64,000 nt of DNA from Bremia lactucae (GCF_004359215.1 NC_090613.1:5421406-5485405), one strand, 5' to 3'. Counted from the first letter of the stretch, positions 22,081 through 35,745 are shown. A program made the numbers and translations. The notes: a model not told the origin generated them from the sequence alone.

Positions 22081-23787
22081 TTTGTATACGGCACTGAAGA
22101 CGACTTCTGAGCATCCAGAGACAGATAATCAGACGGAACGCGTGAATCGCGTCTCTGAAGAGTTACTTCGAGGTTACGTCCAATCGTATTGTGATGGCGA
22201 TGACTACTCGAAGCGGCATCAAAAAGTGTTTGCTGAAGGGAGTATGGCAGTGTTGCAACAGTAGGATTATTTTCACTGTTGGAATGCGCAGCCGGCTCGA
22301 AATCGGGTCGGCCTCCGTGGTCGATGCAGAACTCACGCGTATCGCACGCTGGTTCTTGCCATCTCCCTTTGGGTACCGGCAGGAATGTCGGCAGTCGGTA
22401 TCGATAAACTTCGTCTTCGAGTTTTCCTCCCTCCTTGAATAAGATTCACTTTCAAACAAGGTGGGATTTGTATGCAACACAAAACTAGAATGCCGGTTGT
22501 TGAAGCTGTATGAGTCCGGCCAACGCTCGGCGAGCCATACATGCAGCAAAGCAACTGAAAAAGTTTCATCGAAAAACAAGTCTACGTAGCGGCTGAGAAA
22601 AGTTAGATGGATGCTGGGTTTCCAACCTCTTCTACCACCGTAAAGGGCCCAATGAAACGCGGCAACAACTTCGTAGTACCTCCAGGTAGTACAGAAATTG
22701 CATTTTTTTTAGGTAGGGTAGCACTCGGAAATTGATTTCCAGAATTTACCCGTACCAATACCAGAATCCTGAATCGTTAGCGTTTGGCGCGAGGGAGTGG
22801 GTATGGGCGACATTGAATGGTACGAGCGCTAATACAGGACCAGTGACCACCAGCTGCATAGTGACGCTCAATCGCCTCGATCGTAGTCGTTTTTGTGCCA
22901 AAACTGCACGTTACTAGGTCCGCGTCACAATTTTTTGCCGTATTAAATTTATTATTTAAATCAAAAATAATGTATGGTGAATCTTTAACTTCTATAAATA
23001 TAGATACATTGCTTTTCTTCGCAGAAGCATTCATAATCGGGTGCAGGTGCGTCGAAAATTGCACGAGTTCAAGATGCAGAAGGGACGAAGTGTAATGGAT
23101 CAATTTCTCCAAGATGGGCGATTGCATCAAGCTTTGCTTGATACCTTTAAACGAACGCTGACAATCAGCTTCTCCTTCATCTCGGCAAGTTCAAGTTGTA
23201 TGAACTTGGCGATGGCTGAATGGAGGGCATCTCTGTCCAAATTGGACAGCATGGCCCAGATGCCCACGACTCTTCGCTTGGACAACACAAAGATCCGAGG
23301 TCGGTCGCAAGACTTGACCCTTAACTTTCACGTCCGTCTTTCCGTTCATGGCCCGGCTATGGACGATTTAACAGACCTTTGATGTAACGGGCTAAAGTAT
23401 TGTTAAAGCGGACTGACAACCTATTCCACGGCTTCCGCGACAGAAGTAGCACTGTGAGCTACTTCCTTATGTTGTAAGTCACAGCACATAAACGACATTA
23501 GTATTGGAGTGTAAACAGGCGACATTAGTATAGGACTCATTTGTTTTGTCTTTTTCAGTACGCTTTCTCTACGCGTTCGAAAGGCTCGAGCAGGTTCCTG
23601 TCCGTTCAGATTCTAGGGTCTGAGCTTCGTTTCAATTTCGCCAAACTTTGGCCTTAAGCTTGGCGAAATTAAAACAAAGGTTAAAAAAACTAGTGTCGAG
23701 ACATTCTACGAGTGGCTCTTTATCGCCTGTCGACCGGATCGACGATCCGTTTCGAAGCGGCTTGGTTTCGTGCACTTTCAACCCTAT

Positions 23788-23930
23788 TTAAAGCAAGTGT
23801 TTTAAAATCGCGTATATTATCGGATCATCACCTTCCACTGCTTCAGTACAAGTCCACTTCGCACTGCTTCAGCTGCGAGTGGTGCCCTAAGTTATTTCAC
23901 GTACACTTAGTACGTGCAGAGGAAGAATTC
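23788..23930 (+). repeat. LTR B fragment
   Basis: ACTGCTTCAGTACAAGTCCACTTCGCACTGCTTCAG and the following CACGTACACTTAGTACGTGCAGAGGAAGA match the first 150 bp of the LTRs at 39638 and 63405. The true 5' end and the remaining about 300 bp are missing. Confidence 0.75.
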
Positions 23931-23984
23931 TTTTTTACGGTATCATCCGAACTATCGATGAGAGGTGCCAGTGAAGACCGGGCT

Positions 23985-26900
23985 ATTTGGCGCGAAGTTC
24001 TTCCTTCCAATCCTCAAGCCATCTTTTGGTGACATGGTCAGACACCCGGTCTCGATACACGGCGAGACGATCATACATACATTCTTGGCGCCATACCGCG
24101 GACCACGCCACGAGGGTTTCATCGCTTAAAACCTGCAGGAGTTGGCTGTTATATGGGAAACATCGTACCATAGTGAGAAGACGCCGAAGTTCCATTTGGG
24201 CCACCTTGTTCCAGTTAATGTAACTGGACCCCACCGTTGGGAACCCACTAAGTGCTGTCCTCAGCCACTCCGACTCAAATTCTTGCCACATGTCCTGCCG
24301 GGACCTCGCTCCTTCTATGTGTAATGTGCTGGACCGCCCGCCGTCACGCGGCACCGGCTGCTTAGCTCTCTGACCACGTTGAGTGACCAGTATCGTGGAC
24401 TGGTGACGAATTACTAGACTGGTATGGCCACTATCCCCGGACTGCTCCACCAACGCCTGCACTGGATCGATACTTGAATACGTATACCCCGGCGATGGCA
24501 GTCCTGGTAGCAATTGTGTAGGACGGTGTCTGCACTACCGTCCGCTAGGATATTCTTCCGAATTTTAGTGCTGGGACCGGGACCTTGCAACTGTTGGAGT
24601 TCCGTGTTACCAACTCGAACGTCGTAAAGCGCCGCCCACTCGGCCGCCGAAAATTGCCATTGTATCAGTCCAGTTGCAGCCGCCGAGTTTCCGCCGGGCT
24701 GGTCTGCAGAAGATTTTTCGTCATTAAGCGGAGCTGGGAGTCCGCAGAGCTGGCTGCCACCGTATTCACTAGGAACTCGATAAGTGCGGGATACCGGGAC
24801 GACGCTGAGCAACGGACAATCAACTGAATATCTTGGCGCAACGTTTACGTCATGTCACCGACTGCTAGTCTAATCACAACTCGTTGATGTCACTCTCCCC
24901 AGGTGACCGACTTGCAGCACCAAGCACCCCTGCCAGACCATCGTCTTCTCCTTTCATCACATCATCACTGATCTCATCTTGTGAAATATCCATAATCTCA
25001 CTGCTGCCATCATCAGCCAAGACCCCAGAGTCGTGCGGACCGGGTAGCGTGCAGTGAATGTAGGCCGAATAGTGACGGTCTATGTACCGGAGTGTAAGAG
25101 GGAAATTTATTGGGTCCGCTCTTTCGGCTGTCGCTATCATCTCGACACATTCTGATACAGTCAAGATGAGCTGCTCCCCTGTCTCAATCACCTTCTTGGC
25201 CTTAGACATCGAGCTTGGCCTATATAGGCAGCAGTTCCATGGGTGGGGAATATCGCTTGGCTGCCCGATCACGTAATCTCGTTGCAAAAAATTGGCTGCC
25301 GTAAGAAGCATGGCGCTTCCGCCCCAGTTATAGTGATCATTTGGCATTACCCTATCGTGGTGCTGGCCGCGTATTCTTCCAGATACCATTTAAATTGTTT
25401 GGTAGACTCTTCAATGAACATTGCCATCCATCCTCGCTGTACATTTACCAGGGTTTTCAGCCGCTCCGCATGGTCAAATTGATCCGTCATGTGTAGTTAA
25501 CCTGTGTTTTTAAACCCCCGTTTCACACACGTCGCAGCCCTATTCAGAATTGTCTCTTCTTGCGCTAGTCGTCGTTAGCCAGTGCTTGTACCACCGCAAG
25601 CGCCAGACAATTCCATGGCGCCGGCGTTGCGATGTGCTGCAACCGCAACACTTGTAAAATCGAATCTTCCGTAACTGATGCCAATTCGGTCTCAGCGGGC
25701 ATCTCCATCAGCTGCTCTTTTAGGCTGTCCGCTTCCTGAAGCAGGCTTCGTACTTAAGCACGTTCCTTTTGCTTCAAAGCTTCCAATTGCGGCGTACTCG
25801 GCACTTGTGGTGGTGGGCATTGAAGAATGCATAGCTGCATCTCAGGACTATGAACAGGCGCAGATAATGGTTCCACTTCTCGCGTGGCAAACCTCTCCTC
25901 ATCACTCCGCGGAGTAATGTTCGCCGTCCCCGTCCTTCCTGATCCACACAACTTCTCATCAGGATCTGCGAGGGCTGCGAACTGGTGGACCCAGTAGCCC
26001 GACGGGTAGTAATCGCTTTAACGGTTCCACGACGGTTCGTACGACCTCGACGGGACAGCGTGACCCCGAGCGGTTTCGGAGCTGGGATGGGTACGCCATC
26101 TGGACTCGCCAAGAGCACCGGATGAGATGCCGCCCCGCCGCTGATGCGTGAGCTGACATCCTGGACACTTGTAGAAATGGTAGGAGCGAGACCTTTTTCT
26201 GTCACATGGACGTCCACCTCGCGTGGATTACCGACAATTCTGCCACCCTATCCGCCTGGTTCTGTAGGCAGATCCGTTGATTCGTCAGTCCACGCCAATT
26301 CAAGGACGTATATACATCGCTGAATACAGTCGCTAGCGTGGTCCATTTGGCCGTGATGTTGATACACTTCCGTCATTGCCACATCCTTCATTTCTTCGAA
26401 GCTGTGAAATGGACAGCGAGATCCTCAAGGGCCAGCACACACCCCGAACACTGTAATTGTCCGGCGGAATAACCACATCTTGATATGGGGTGGCCAAGAG
26501 ACCCGCACCTCAAGCACTGCAGCCGCCACCCCACCTCAGGATGCTTAAGAACGATATAGGTCCCATACCATCCGATGCGCACGATGCCACGAAGAAACTC
26601 GGGGCAACCGGCCAACTGGACCGTTAATTTCCATACCGTGGAGGTGCGAGAGTTGGGTGTACACGCGTCCAAGTTCTCCAGCTCCACCTGAGCACTAATA
26701 TGTTCTGTGAAAATGCAGTAAGCCGCCCGATGTCCATAACACGTGTGACGTTATACAGCAATACGTTGTATTCTGTTACAGTCGTTAATCTGGTGCCGTC
26801 GCATCCAATCTGTCGGTTCCATACTGATCCCGCGCTCGGAGCATGAGGATTATAAAGCTGATACAAACGGCGTCTGAACGGGACAACGGTGCGCTGGAAT

Positions 26901-28070
26901 TTCTTCGCCGCAGTACGGGTAAAGAAAAATAAATGGATTGACCGTTGACCCTTGTTGTAACTTATAGTCTTAACTTGACTCAGCATCATATGAAGGTCCC
27001 CTAGGTTCACTTTTAATCCTTCTGCAGCCAGTAAAATGTCTTCCTTCAACGCTTGAGTATGCTGTCGGCTGGTTGTGATAGTCCAAGCACCAACGAGAGA
27101 AAAGGACAATTCGCCCTCCAACTGTATCTGAACTGTTGTCTGGAACCGCAAGCGGTCCTTCGCAGTGAAAATTTTCTTGAAAAAACGTGGCAGACCCCGG
27201 CTGACGATGTGGCCCTCTGCCAACCCCTGAATAACCTTCCACTCATCTTCGGTGTCAGTTTGGAGGCACGGACCCGATCTGTCACGACCTGGGGATGCAC
27301 ATATTATCCTCAGCCGTTCGATTTCTTCCGCCGAATACTTGGATGGATTAAAAATAAACATTTGGTAGTTTTCAGTCCGTGGGCCCGTGTCAGCAGATTG
27401 ACCTGAGGATCGACTGCCCGTTACTTTTGCTGCCTATTCATTTAGCACAGGTTTCCTTGCCCACTTGACTTTGCTGGTCCTACTCTCGAGAATGGTCGAT
27501 AAAGACCAGGAAGAGTTGTACAGATCCCGACATATACCCCGGGCGTGCTTACACCATTCGGCATAAATGCAGCCATCCACGACGCTGACTTCTTTAAAAA
27601 TCCTAGGAACTGAGCCGACTCGGCCCCTTTCAACTTGGGATACCGCTGCTTCGTCGTCGGTACCCGATCGTGTGGTAATGTTTAGCGCCTCCAACTCAGC
27701 CGCAAATAAAGCTGCCACAGTGGCTTTCCACGCCTCCCGTTGAACCGCCTCTGGAGCGGCTCGAAGTTCCGCCGTCACCGCCGCAAATATCTGCTCGTCA
27801 CTCATTTCCAGAGGTTTAACGATCACTGGCCCGCTAGGATTCGTCACGTCCACGCTCTGCTGTGGAGTTAAAGCCCCCCCCGCACCTACACCGCCGGCGG
27901 CCAATCGCCTGGGGTTTAGACCCCTTGAGTCTGACCTCCCCTTCTCGCTTGGCCCTGTCGTCTTTGGGCCGCTCAACTGTGCAGACCTCTCCCAGTCCGC
28001 CCTATTATCCGCACTGGGAGGATTTTCTACCAACTCACGTGGATGAGCCCCTTGATCGCCGTCCTACCCG
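23985..28070 (-). mobile_element. LINE ORF1 region
   Basis: 5' half of the same minus-strand LINE. Open pieces run 28033-27434 (start MVENPPSADNRADWERS), 27361-26624, 26687-26388, 26217-25774, 25389-24874, 24812-24414 and 24513-23983, with frame changes between them. A zinc knuckle, CLRCGSLGHPISRC, lies near 26510-26470, as in ORF1 proteins of many LINEs, which bind the element RNA. The last piece ends RWLEDWKEELRAK just where the gypsy mosaic begins. The 5' end is probably between 28070 and 28350. Confidence 0.75.
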
Positions 28071-28575
28071 GTATTAAGAACAACTCCATAGGATTCGTTC
28101 AGTATCTGCGGGCTGCGGCTAGGAGACCCATCGTCTCTATCCCCACGGCGCGGAGTCGAGTGTCCCGCCCCCTGCCCACTGCCCCCCGGGTCTGGAGAAT
28201 ATAGCTCTTGTGGAGCTGCCCCCCCCTACCCATCCAAAGGTGCCGTCCATCTCGCCTTGATCACCACCCGCCGCGGCTGGTGACGCGCTCGCTTTAACGG
28301 ACTAACTAAGGCTAGCCCGGGTCCTCAGTTAAATCTCTGCTCCGTGCACGGCGATTTGAAGAGTGCGTTTGAATACTTCACGAGAAGCTGCTAGAGCAAA
28401 CACAAACTTTTGGAACGAATTTGTGGCGTCGCAGCATTGAGCAAAATAAGCCAACAAAAAGTTTTAATATACCTTTCTAGTACTGATAACAGTTGTCAAT
28501 TTTGTAGCTATTGATATGGATGGTTGAGAACTAAATGTATTTGCCATTGTGTTATCTAGCTCATTTTGCTGTCAG
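28071..28575. other. No gene seen; LINE 5' UTR and copia 3' flank
   Basis: 28071-28350 is GC-rich and probably the LINE 5' UTR. 28400-28575 is AT-rich and may be the copia LTR or its flank. Neither assignment is firm. Confidence 0.35.
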
Positions 28576-30512
28576 TTACGTTTCGTCTTTCTGCATTAAT
28601 TTCACTTTCACTCGCGCCCTTTCACACGAATAGTCGCATAGTTTTAACACTCCTTGACTTGAGGACGTGCTTACCCGATGAGCATCACAAGTCCGCGTAG
28701 CTCTTTGAGTCGTGGCGCTGGGAGGGTCTTGGTCAGGATGTCCGCACGCATGTTCTTTTACTCGCAATAATCAACCTTTCAGCACCCCTTTCTCTATAAA
28801 TCCTTGATGAAATTGTACCGCAATTCGATAAGCTTTACTCGCGTTGAGGTATCTTCCCCTTGGAACTAAGCGATTGCTGCTTGATTATCCATGTGTAGAA
28901 TCAAACTCGGCTGAATTGGTACACCAATTCCGTGAAGCAATTCCACGATACCCATTATCTCGGTCGCCGTTTGTGAAGCCGTCATAAACTCGGCTTCCAT
29001 CAGGAATAGTGCGACACACTTTTGCGTTTTGCACATCCACCCGACGACCATGCGGCCGACCATCATTACACCACCACTGACTGACTTCCGATCAGTTTTT
29101 TCTGCAGCGAAGTCGGCGTCGCTGAACGCCTCGACCAGCACGCCATCTTCTTTCATCACCGCAGTATTCCTTGCATTTTGCACTTAAGATTTCTCGTACC
29201 TTCTAGATACTTAGCAATATTCTTTGCTAGACGCCAAACGCCTTCACTCGGCGCGTGCGAACGCCGAGTCACTCGGTGCACTGCAAAAAAGCTATATCAG
29301 GCCGCGTGCACCGAGCTATCCATAGCAAATTGCCGACAAAAGACTGAATCGTCTGAATAGTCGGTCTGCTTGGTGATCCTTTTCCACTAGTCAAAAGCAG
29401 CGCACCTTCTGCAACTCCGTCTTCTCCACTGATCAACACTAACCGGGTAGTCCAAACTTGTCAAGCATCTCACCGATAACAGTTTCTTGGTCGAGTATCC
29501 ATTTCGTCTCGTCCTTGTAGCTGAATACAATACGGAGGAACTTGGTCACGACACCGAAGTTCGTTAGCTCAACAACTCGCATATCGTTCAAGAAATCTTC
29601 GACCATCCCCGGATTTGTACCCGTAACTAGCACGTCACCCACGTAGATACTACGAGAATTTTTCCATCGCTTTCAGACTTAATGTATAAACAACTATCAG
29701 TATAGCACTGGCAGAAGCCCCTAGAATTAGGATGTTGTAAAGCATCAAGTTCCACAGCCATTCCGATTGTTTAAGGCCGTACGACCCCTTCTTTAGTCTC
29801 AAAGCAAGCTGATTTTTGTCCCGCACGCGAAATGCTCCAACAACGTGGCATCAATTTTGCATCCCTTGCGGAATTGCAGCATTATTCCAACCCTTCTTCT
29901 TTTTCGGCTTTAACGTAAGAACCCGGCAAATCCCCGTGTCGAGCAGGTACTCTTCGTGAGACTGCAAAAATAGCTTTCCGGACACCGTTTACATCACAGC
30001 AGAGAAAGTGTAGGTTATAATAAACACCATATTATTGCTCATCTCCACGCGCCATCTGCCTCGCCTTGCACTGTTCGATCGTGCCGTCAGCGTGCATTTT
30101 TGATTTATACACCCATTTACTATGAAGCAACCTTGCGTCACGCGGCTTTTGGATCACTTCTTAAGTTTCATTTTGTTCCGATGCTTCAATCTCTTTGCGC
30201 ATCGCCTTCTCCCACTATTTGACTCGAGGCCCCTATACCGCCTCGCAATGATTTTCGGGATCTTGAAGTGTGGTCGTGGTTACACGGTCAAACGGTATTT
30301 GGTTGCTACCCATATTGCGAGTTTCTATACACACTTGCGTCGTTTCTTCTGCAGGCAACGTCTCAAAAGTATTTGATGGATTTTCGCAATGGACTGGGTT
30401 GTTTTTCACCGCCGATTTCTTTGTTGTTTCGGAATAAACGAATGGGTAGCATAGCCCCTGAGGTCTCGAAATTTCGGGGCTTAACCCTGCTGATTATAGC
30501 GCTCAAGTACGA

Positions 30513-31056
30513 TGTAAGGGCTAAAGTTGCCCTAATGTTACACAGTCCCCGTTAATTACACTTGGTGTGCTTAAGGGGTGGTCAATTACTAAATTAAAGT
30601 AATAAGACCCAGCACTCGGGTGTGGTTCACATTTGTGACCAACCCTTGTGTAAGTGATGCACATAGGTACATTCACATTAGGAAAGATGACGCCTAGCGT
30701 CATCCATGATTACGGCTAGCGTCATCCGTTACGCGAGGTATCTAGAAAGATACGCTCGCAATACATATTAAGTGTTACCTATAGAGATGACATTTTAATT
30801 GGTAAAATAGGTATTTATATATAATACGATTAAATATAAATCAGTCTGAAAACTACTTCCTACTTTGAAAGTGCGCACGAGGAGCCGGATTACCGCTCCC
30901 GTGACGATACTTAACTAAAGTACGTAGTGCGTTGGGTAAGGTCGCTAACGCGCCCACCACAACTACCTCACTGCACGCAAGAGAAGCTAGTTAAACGGCT
31001 TCCTCGCTGTGCTAGAGTGTGTAGAGCGTGGCCGAATTACGACGTGCCCGCCTACA
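30513..31056 (+). repeat. LTR, family A (plus sense)
   Basis: About 544 bp, opposite in orientation to the copy at 5822-6372. Starts TGTAAGGGCTAAAGTTGCCC with an imperfect inverted repeat (CTAATGTTACA) and ends GTGCCCGCCTACA. Confidence 0.8.
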
Positions 31057-31400
31057 TACGAGGCTATGGCCAGGTGATGACCCTCCTAGTGGATTCGGGT
31101 GCATTATAAAGTTTTGTCAAAATCGCGGCTCGAAGGCGAGTTCAACTTGAATCCCTCAGTCTTCACGAGCGCGTTGTTAGCTAAAGGAGCGGTTGCCTCT
31201 TCTCGCTTGCCATCCTGGCAAAGCGACTCAAACATCGTTGGTCTCTTTTTAGAGCCGCGAGTTTAACAAAATTTTGTGATGCTTGTCTTGTCCAAACTCT
31301 TCTTCTTTTTGACGTCAAGTGACTCGGAGTAGTCACTTGAGACGGCAGAACTGCTGTTGACCCCTTCTGCTATACGGCTTCGTCACGAGCCATTACAGTA
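31057..31400 (+). pseudogene. Gypsy aspartic protease fragment
   Basis: Directly after the LTR the plus strand reads RGYGQVMTLLVDSGAL followed by a stop, then SFVKIA. DSGA is the retropepsin active-site motif. No gag precedes it, so the element has an internal deletion between LTR and protease. After about 31250 nothing is recognisable. Confidence 0.6.
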
Positions 31401-33295
31401 CGCCGAAGCATAGGATCTTCATGTTCCAGCTGGCCTGCAGCTGTGCGTTCTGCTCACTGGTGAGCGTCTCAACATTGCGAATGTGCTGCGAAGTGATGAC
31501 AAATCTCTCTTTTGACAATAAAGTTTGAATCCTGTCGTTTCGTCGTTTTCGCCGATAATCACTCCATCCTGGGACCTCGAACTCCATGTTTTCTTTTTTG
31601 GGGTTCGAGAAGTCGAACACAGGCTGCTGAATGCGACAATATATGTTTGATATTGTGGCCGTTAACAAGTCCAACGGCTGTGATCGGTTCGGGTGTGCTC
31701 TGCATGGGTACGATTCAGCACATATGTCGCGTACTTGACAGCGTCACCTCAAAAATATAGGGGAAGACCACTTGAACAGGCCTCGATATTATTCTTTGTT
31801 ACAGATACAAGTACGTGTTTTTTAAAAATTCCACAAAGTTGATGAGGTAACGATTACCTCGCCGGTCTTGTGGGGTCATGAGTCCTTTGATGTCACTGCC
31901 GATTACGCCACCAAGCTTGTCATTTGGTGCGTTCTTGTCTGTGTCTTTTTTGGACTAATTATTCTTGCTCTGCTTGCCCTGCGCACAGGTCAGGCAATTT
32001 GGCCTTGCTCGAATGATTATATGGATGCCTAAGCCCGCAGAGTCTGCCATGCGCTCAACGGTATCGTAACTAATGTGACCTACCTTTGGTTTAACTCAAG
32101 AAGTGTTGTGTCCAATTTTAATTGTTGGTCACATCGTGACCTTGTTGAATGGCTGCGTTAAGTTTTTTAACTCGCGCGTCCTTCGTTTGCTCGCCTATAA
32201 CGCCTATCGTTAAGACGTTATTGCGGCGAATCATTTTAAAAGTCTCCATTTTGTTCGCTTGACGGACCAAGAATTTTGAACACTTCCAGCTATACTTCGA
32301 AAAGAGAATTAATTTCCGAGTTCATGTGCTGCGCACAGACAAAGGCAAGGATTACATCAAAATCGCCCCGTTCTCTAAGTCTGTTGAGATAGACGTCAAG
32401 TAAGCAAAGTTGAAAATCGGGCGTCAAAAGGAAAAGATAAAAGGATGCCGTGGACTGTACTAAACATGGCAACACCACGTAGCTTTGGCTTTCTTCTCGC
32501 CTGAGATGCTCACCGCCCTCTTTGAGAATATCGTATCTGATAATCAGATAGATGCTCAGCAAAATAGACCTACATCTTTAACAAGGTGCAAGCTTGATCC
32601 GCTGTCAAGGATCCACGAGTTGGACTCAGCGTCTGTATCAGTCCCAATGGCTAACGCGACTTGGTTGGATGTCGCGTTTTCTCCACCTCTCTGTTTAGGG
32701 TACTTGGATTCAATGTGACCAGTCTCGCCACATCCATAGCATGTGCGCCGCTCAGTCCCTATGACTCGTGCGACATATCTGCTTCCGTGATCTCTTTGAT
32801 CCCTTCCTTCGTGTAACACCATAGTATCGACTTGGTTGACCGCTCCTTGGTCGTCCGCTTCGACCACTTCCGAATTCACTTTTCGGCTTGCTTGCACTTA
32901 TTTCAAAATCGATTGCAAAAGCAACAAGCTCGGCAGCTTGTACAAGAAAACTAATTCGCTGCGAACGCAGTCGACTCAACATTGCTATCTTAACGTCTGC
33001 TGGGGCAGACTTGCATAAGCAATCTAGCACATTTTGCTCTAATAAAACCGACGCTCTGCCACATACACCAGGTACTGTTCTCCAGCCAGCAGAAATTCTC
33101 CTGCTGACTCGGTTTTATTTGTGTCTTCAGTGCGACCGGTTCGCACTGCGGAGATGTCATTCTCCCCTTTAGTGAGAGCATTATTGTTCTCACTAGTATT
33201 ATTGTTTTTGATGCTGAGTCTGTCAGCATCGTTATTAAAGTCAGTAAACACATACTGTTGCAGCCGATTAAAATCTTACTAATTCCGAATGGCAT

Positions 33296-33960
33296 CGCCT
33301 ACATTGAGCTAAAGACAACATATTGCAATAGAACCTTCCCAGGCTATCTTTTTAAGGGCAACTGCAATCCAGACCAAATAGTCCTGTACCTAAAACCTGT
33401 CCGAACCTACTGACTTTCACAGAATCTCCCAACTCAGAAGCCTGTTCGAGACCCTTGGCGGAGTCAGAGATGTGCTTTTAGCATCCAGACACTGTTGGTT
33501 TCACATACCGATTGTTGATTTCTAGTTTTTGGACCCAGAGTTGATTTGACCTAAGGTCGTACACTGACCTCACACTCGTTGCCACTCAAGCAATATGAGA
33601 CAGTCAACAACACATTGTCTGCTACTTTATTCAAGCGCTGCACTTGCAATCTGGTTCGGCATCCGGGGGTGAGACACAAATTTGACATCTATAATCTCGA
33701 GAAATTGCATTTACAGATCTGATGTATGCTTTGTAGAAGCATACACTGAATTGTTTATGGCAAATTTTATCATAGGCAAGGACTCGCTCCAACTCGAAAA
33801 AGGGTGGACGTATCCGCGAAGTATCTGTGCGAGAATATGATTTGCACGTTCTGTTTAACCGTCTGTTTCAGGATGGTCAAAAGCTGACATTTTCAACTGT
33901 GTTCCAAGAGATTTGAACACACATTGCCAAAACTCCGCTGTGATCTGAGGTCTTAAGCCG
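33296..33960. other. No gene seen
   Basis: Between the copia gag start and a gypsy integrase remnant. Probably copia LTR/leader plus gypsy spacer; no support for either. Confidence 0.35.
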
Positions 33961-35745
33961 AGATCAGCTCGCGGGGTAACTCATGGAGTCGAAATATCGT
34001 GTACGAGCACAGTCTTTGGCTGTGGTCGACTCCAGGACTGCAGCAAGATGTACTATCTTCGTGAAACGATTAACAAACACAAATATCCCAGAATTCTTGT
34101 ATGTGCTTTCGGGATACCTTCGACGAAGTCCATAGATACGGATTACCAACACTGTCGGAACAGGCGGAGATTGTAACAGAGGACGGAATGAAGCACTGGG
34201 CTTCACGCAATGACAAACTTCGCCAGCACGTATGTACTTGCGGACGAATTCATACTATTGTGACCAGTAAAAGTTGCGGCTTATCGTGAGATAAGTTTTC
34301 TCACGTCCACGATGCCGACTTATTGGTACATCATGGCACTCATACATGATACGTAACGCTAATTATTATGAGTGGGAATGACGACACGAGTTGTGTCGCC
34401 AGCAATGACTGTATAATACAGTAAACTATTTCGTGTTGTTTATCGATCTGATACAATTTCGACAATCCATTCAAGAATTGTTGGGATGGACTTTTAAGGT
34501 AATCCATCAACCCTTTAAGAGCCTTATCTTCTTGATAAGCTCTTCTAACGTCGTCGAGTAATGTTGACGACGGAACACTTATTGTTGCAAGTGGGCTTAT
34601 CCTCACTGTTGATGTGCGCAACCGGCTCAAAATCGGGCGGGCGCGAAAGGGCATCAACGATGATTTTAAGTCGTCCTGGTTTATACTCCCGGAGAAATTA
34701 TACTCCGCGAAGAAAGACAACCATCTCGCCATTCTTTGCGAGAGGTGTGGACTATTTACGACCGTGCGGGAAGACGCATGGTCCGTATAAACAAAGAATG
34801 GTCTTCTCCCAAGAGAAAGACCTCTTGTTCCGCTACGAAGATCCCGTGGTCTAGTGTCTCAATTCAAGGCGGATCAGGTGAGTCTTCACAGGACCGTCTG
34901 CAAGACTTTAATGAACATGAAGTCGGTCCTGTCAAGACTTACCAATAGATGCACAAACACAGGTAACTGAGACCTTTAATGAATAAGGTTTCCTGTATTT
35001 GTGCATCTATTAGATGACTCACGATACAGCTTACTAGCAACCGTGTATGTTGGGCATAAGCGTGAAGATCACGCTTGCCCTGCTTCGAATCCAGGAGCTC
35101 GGCTCTAGCACTGAATTTGGCACGTGGCGGCTCAAATGTTGCCTGAGCTGGGTCTTAAAGACCTTATATGACCCAAAAAAAACTATGAGTCGTGAAGCTT
35201 GAGCCCTAAGGCCGAAGATTTGGCACGTCCGGTTAAGTTAGACATGCCAAATTTCACTTTCGTCGCATCGTCATCGATGTGGCGAGCTTTTATTGCATCG
35301 TCTAGTTCGACGAGCCATTTTAAAAGGGAGTCGCCTTCGACTGCCTTAAACTGAGATATTCTCTATCTTTAAGCATTCGGGTCGACGCGAATGCGGCTGC
35401 CGCTAGCAGCAAGTGAATGCTGCTGTCTCAACAGTTCTAACTGTTCTCTCAACACCTCCGCGTGTTAAGAATTTTGCTGGTGAAGCAAGGCTAGTTTTTG
35501 GGGCCCCGTCGAGTTTATGCTGTATGAACTCATGTTGTTCATCTGCGTTCAGAGTGAACAGCATTGCGACAACGGCTGGCCCGCCTACGATCAAACTCAT
35601 GCGTTTGATCGCTCTCTACTTAAGGTCACATGAGTGAATCGCTCATGCGTTGCGTGATAGCCTTCTTGACGGGCTCAGAAACTCCCTCCTTCTTCACCCA
35701 ACATGTCCTTGTTGGATGAGACGCGCGTGGGCCGTTGAACGGACT
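33961..35745 (-). pseudogene. Gypsy gag and pol remnants, family C
   Basis: Minus strand. 35690-35000 is gag (GVERTVRTVETAA near 35430; SLLKWLVELDDA near 35310; KFGMSNLTGRAKSSALGLK near 35220). 34732-34340 has the integrase zinc-binding lead (STLLDDVRRAYQEDKALKG; LNGLSKLYQIDKQHEIVYC). 34206-33964 is integrase core (IFVFVNRFTKIVHLAAVLES). The protease, RT and RNase H expected between gag and integrase are missing: a large internal deletion near 34730-35000. The LTR at 35746 is its 5' LTR. Confidence 0.75.

Larger units (their letters stand above)
21459..23984. mobile_element. Mosaic of gypsy and copia pieces inserted in the LINE
   Basis: The left edge is sharp: LINE sequence gives way near 21458 to gypsy protease-region sequence on the plus strand (TISVRFATRTRVTVPKVPLN). 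21584-21655 matches the internal sequence after LTR B at 63874-63930. 22090-22190 is plus-strand integrase (EHPETDNQTERVNRVSEELL). 22700-22180 is minus-strand pol (TTKLLPRFIGPFTVV; a RRPDFEPAAHSNSE-type stretch). 23041-23100 resembles copia gag (RRKLHEFKMQKGRSVMDQF). 23788-23930 is an LTR B fragment. The orientations conflict, so several insertions or rearrangements are involved. Confidence 0.7.
28576..33295 (-). mobile_element. Ty1/copia retrotransposon, decayed and interrupted
   Basis: Read right to left: 33295-32752 copia gag (GEFLLAGEQYLVYVAE, then VKIAMLSRLRSQRISFLVQA). 32897-32556 contains a zinc knuckle with its last cysteine lost (CYGCGETGHIESKYPKQ) and the protease start NSWILDSGSSLHL. 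32340-31760 is integrase (GLMTPQDRRGNRYLINFVEF). 29900-29439 is reverse transcriptase (KKGSYGLKQSEWLW; MGDVLVTGTNPGMVEDFL). 29183-28866 is RNase H (AFSDADFAAEKTDRKSVSGG; a MEAEFMTASQTATEI stretch). 28767-28576 is the end. Stops and frameshifts are throughout. The gypsy LTR at 30513-31056, with an adjoining piece, sits between integrase and RT. Confidence 0.85.

Noticed and set aside
22163..22579. 138-codon minus-strand open frame as a gene
   Set aside because: Its surroundings read as gypsy pol in another frame (TTKLLPRFIGPFTVV), so it is decayed element sequence.
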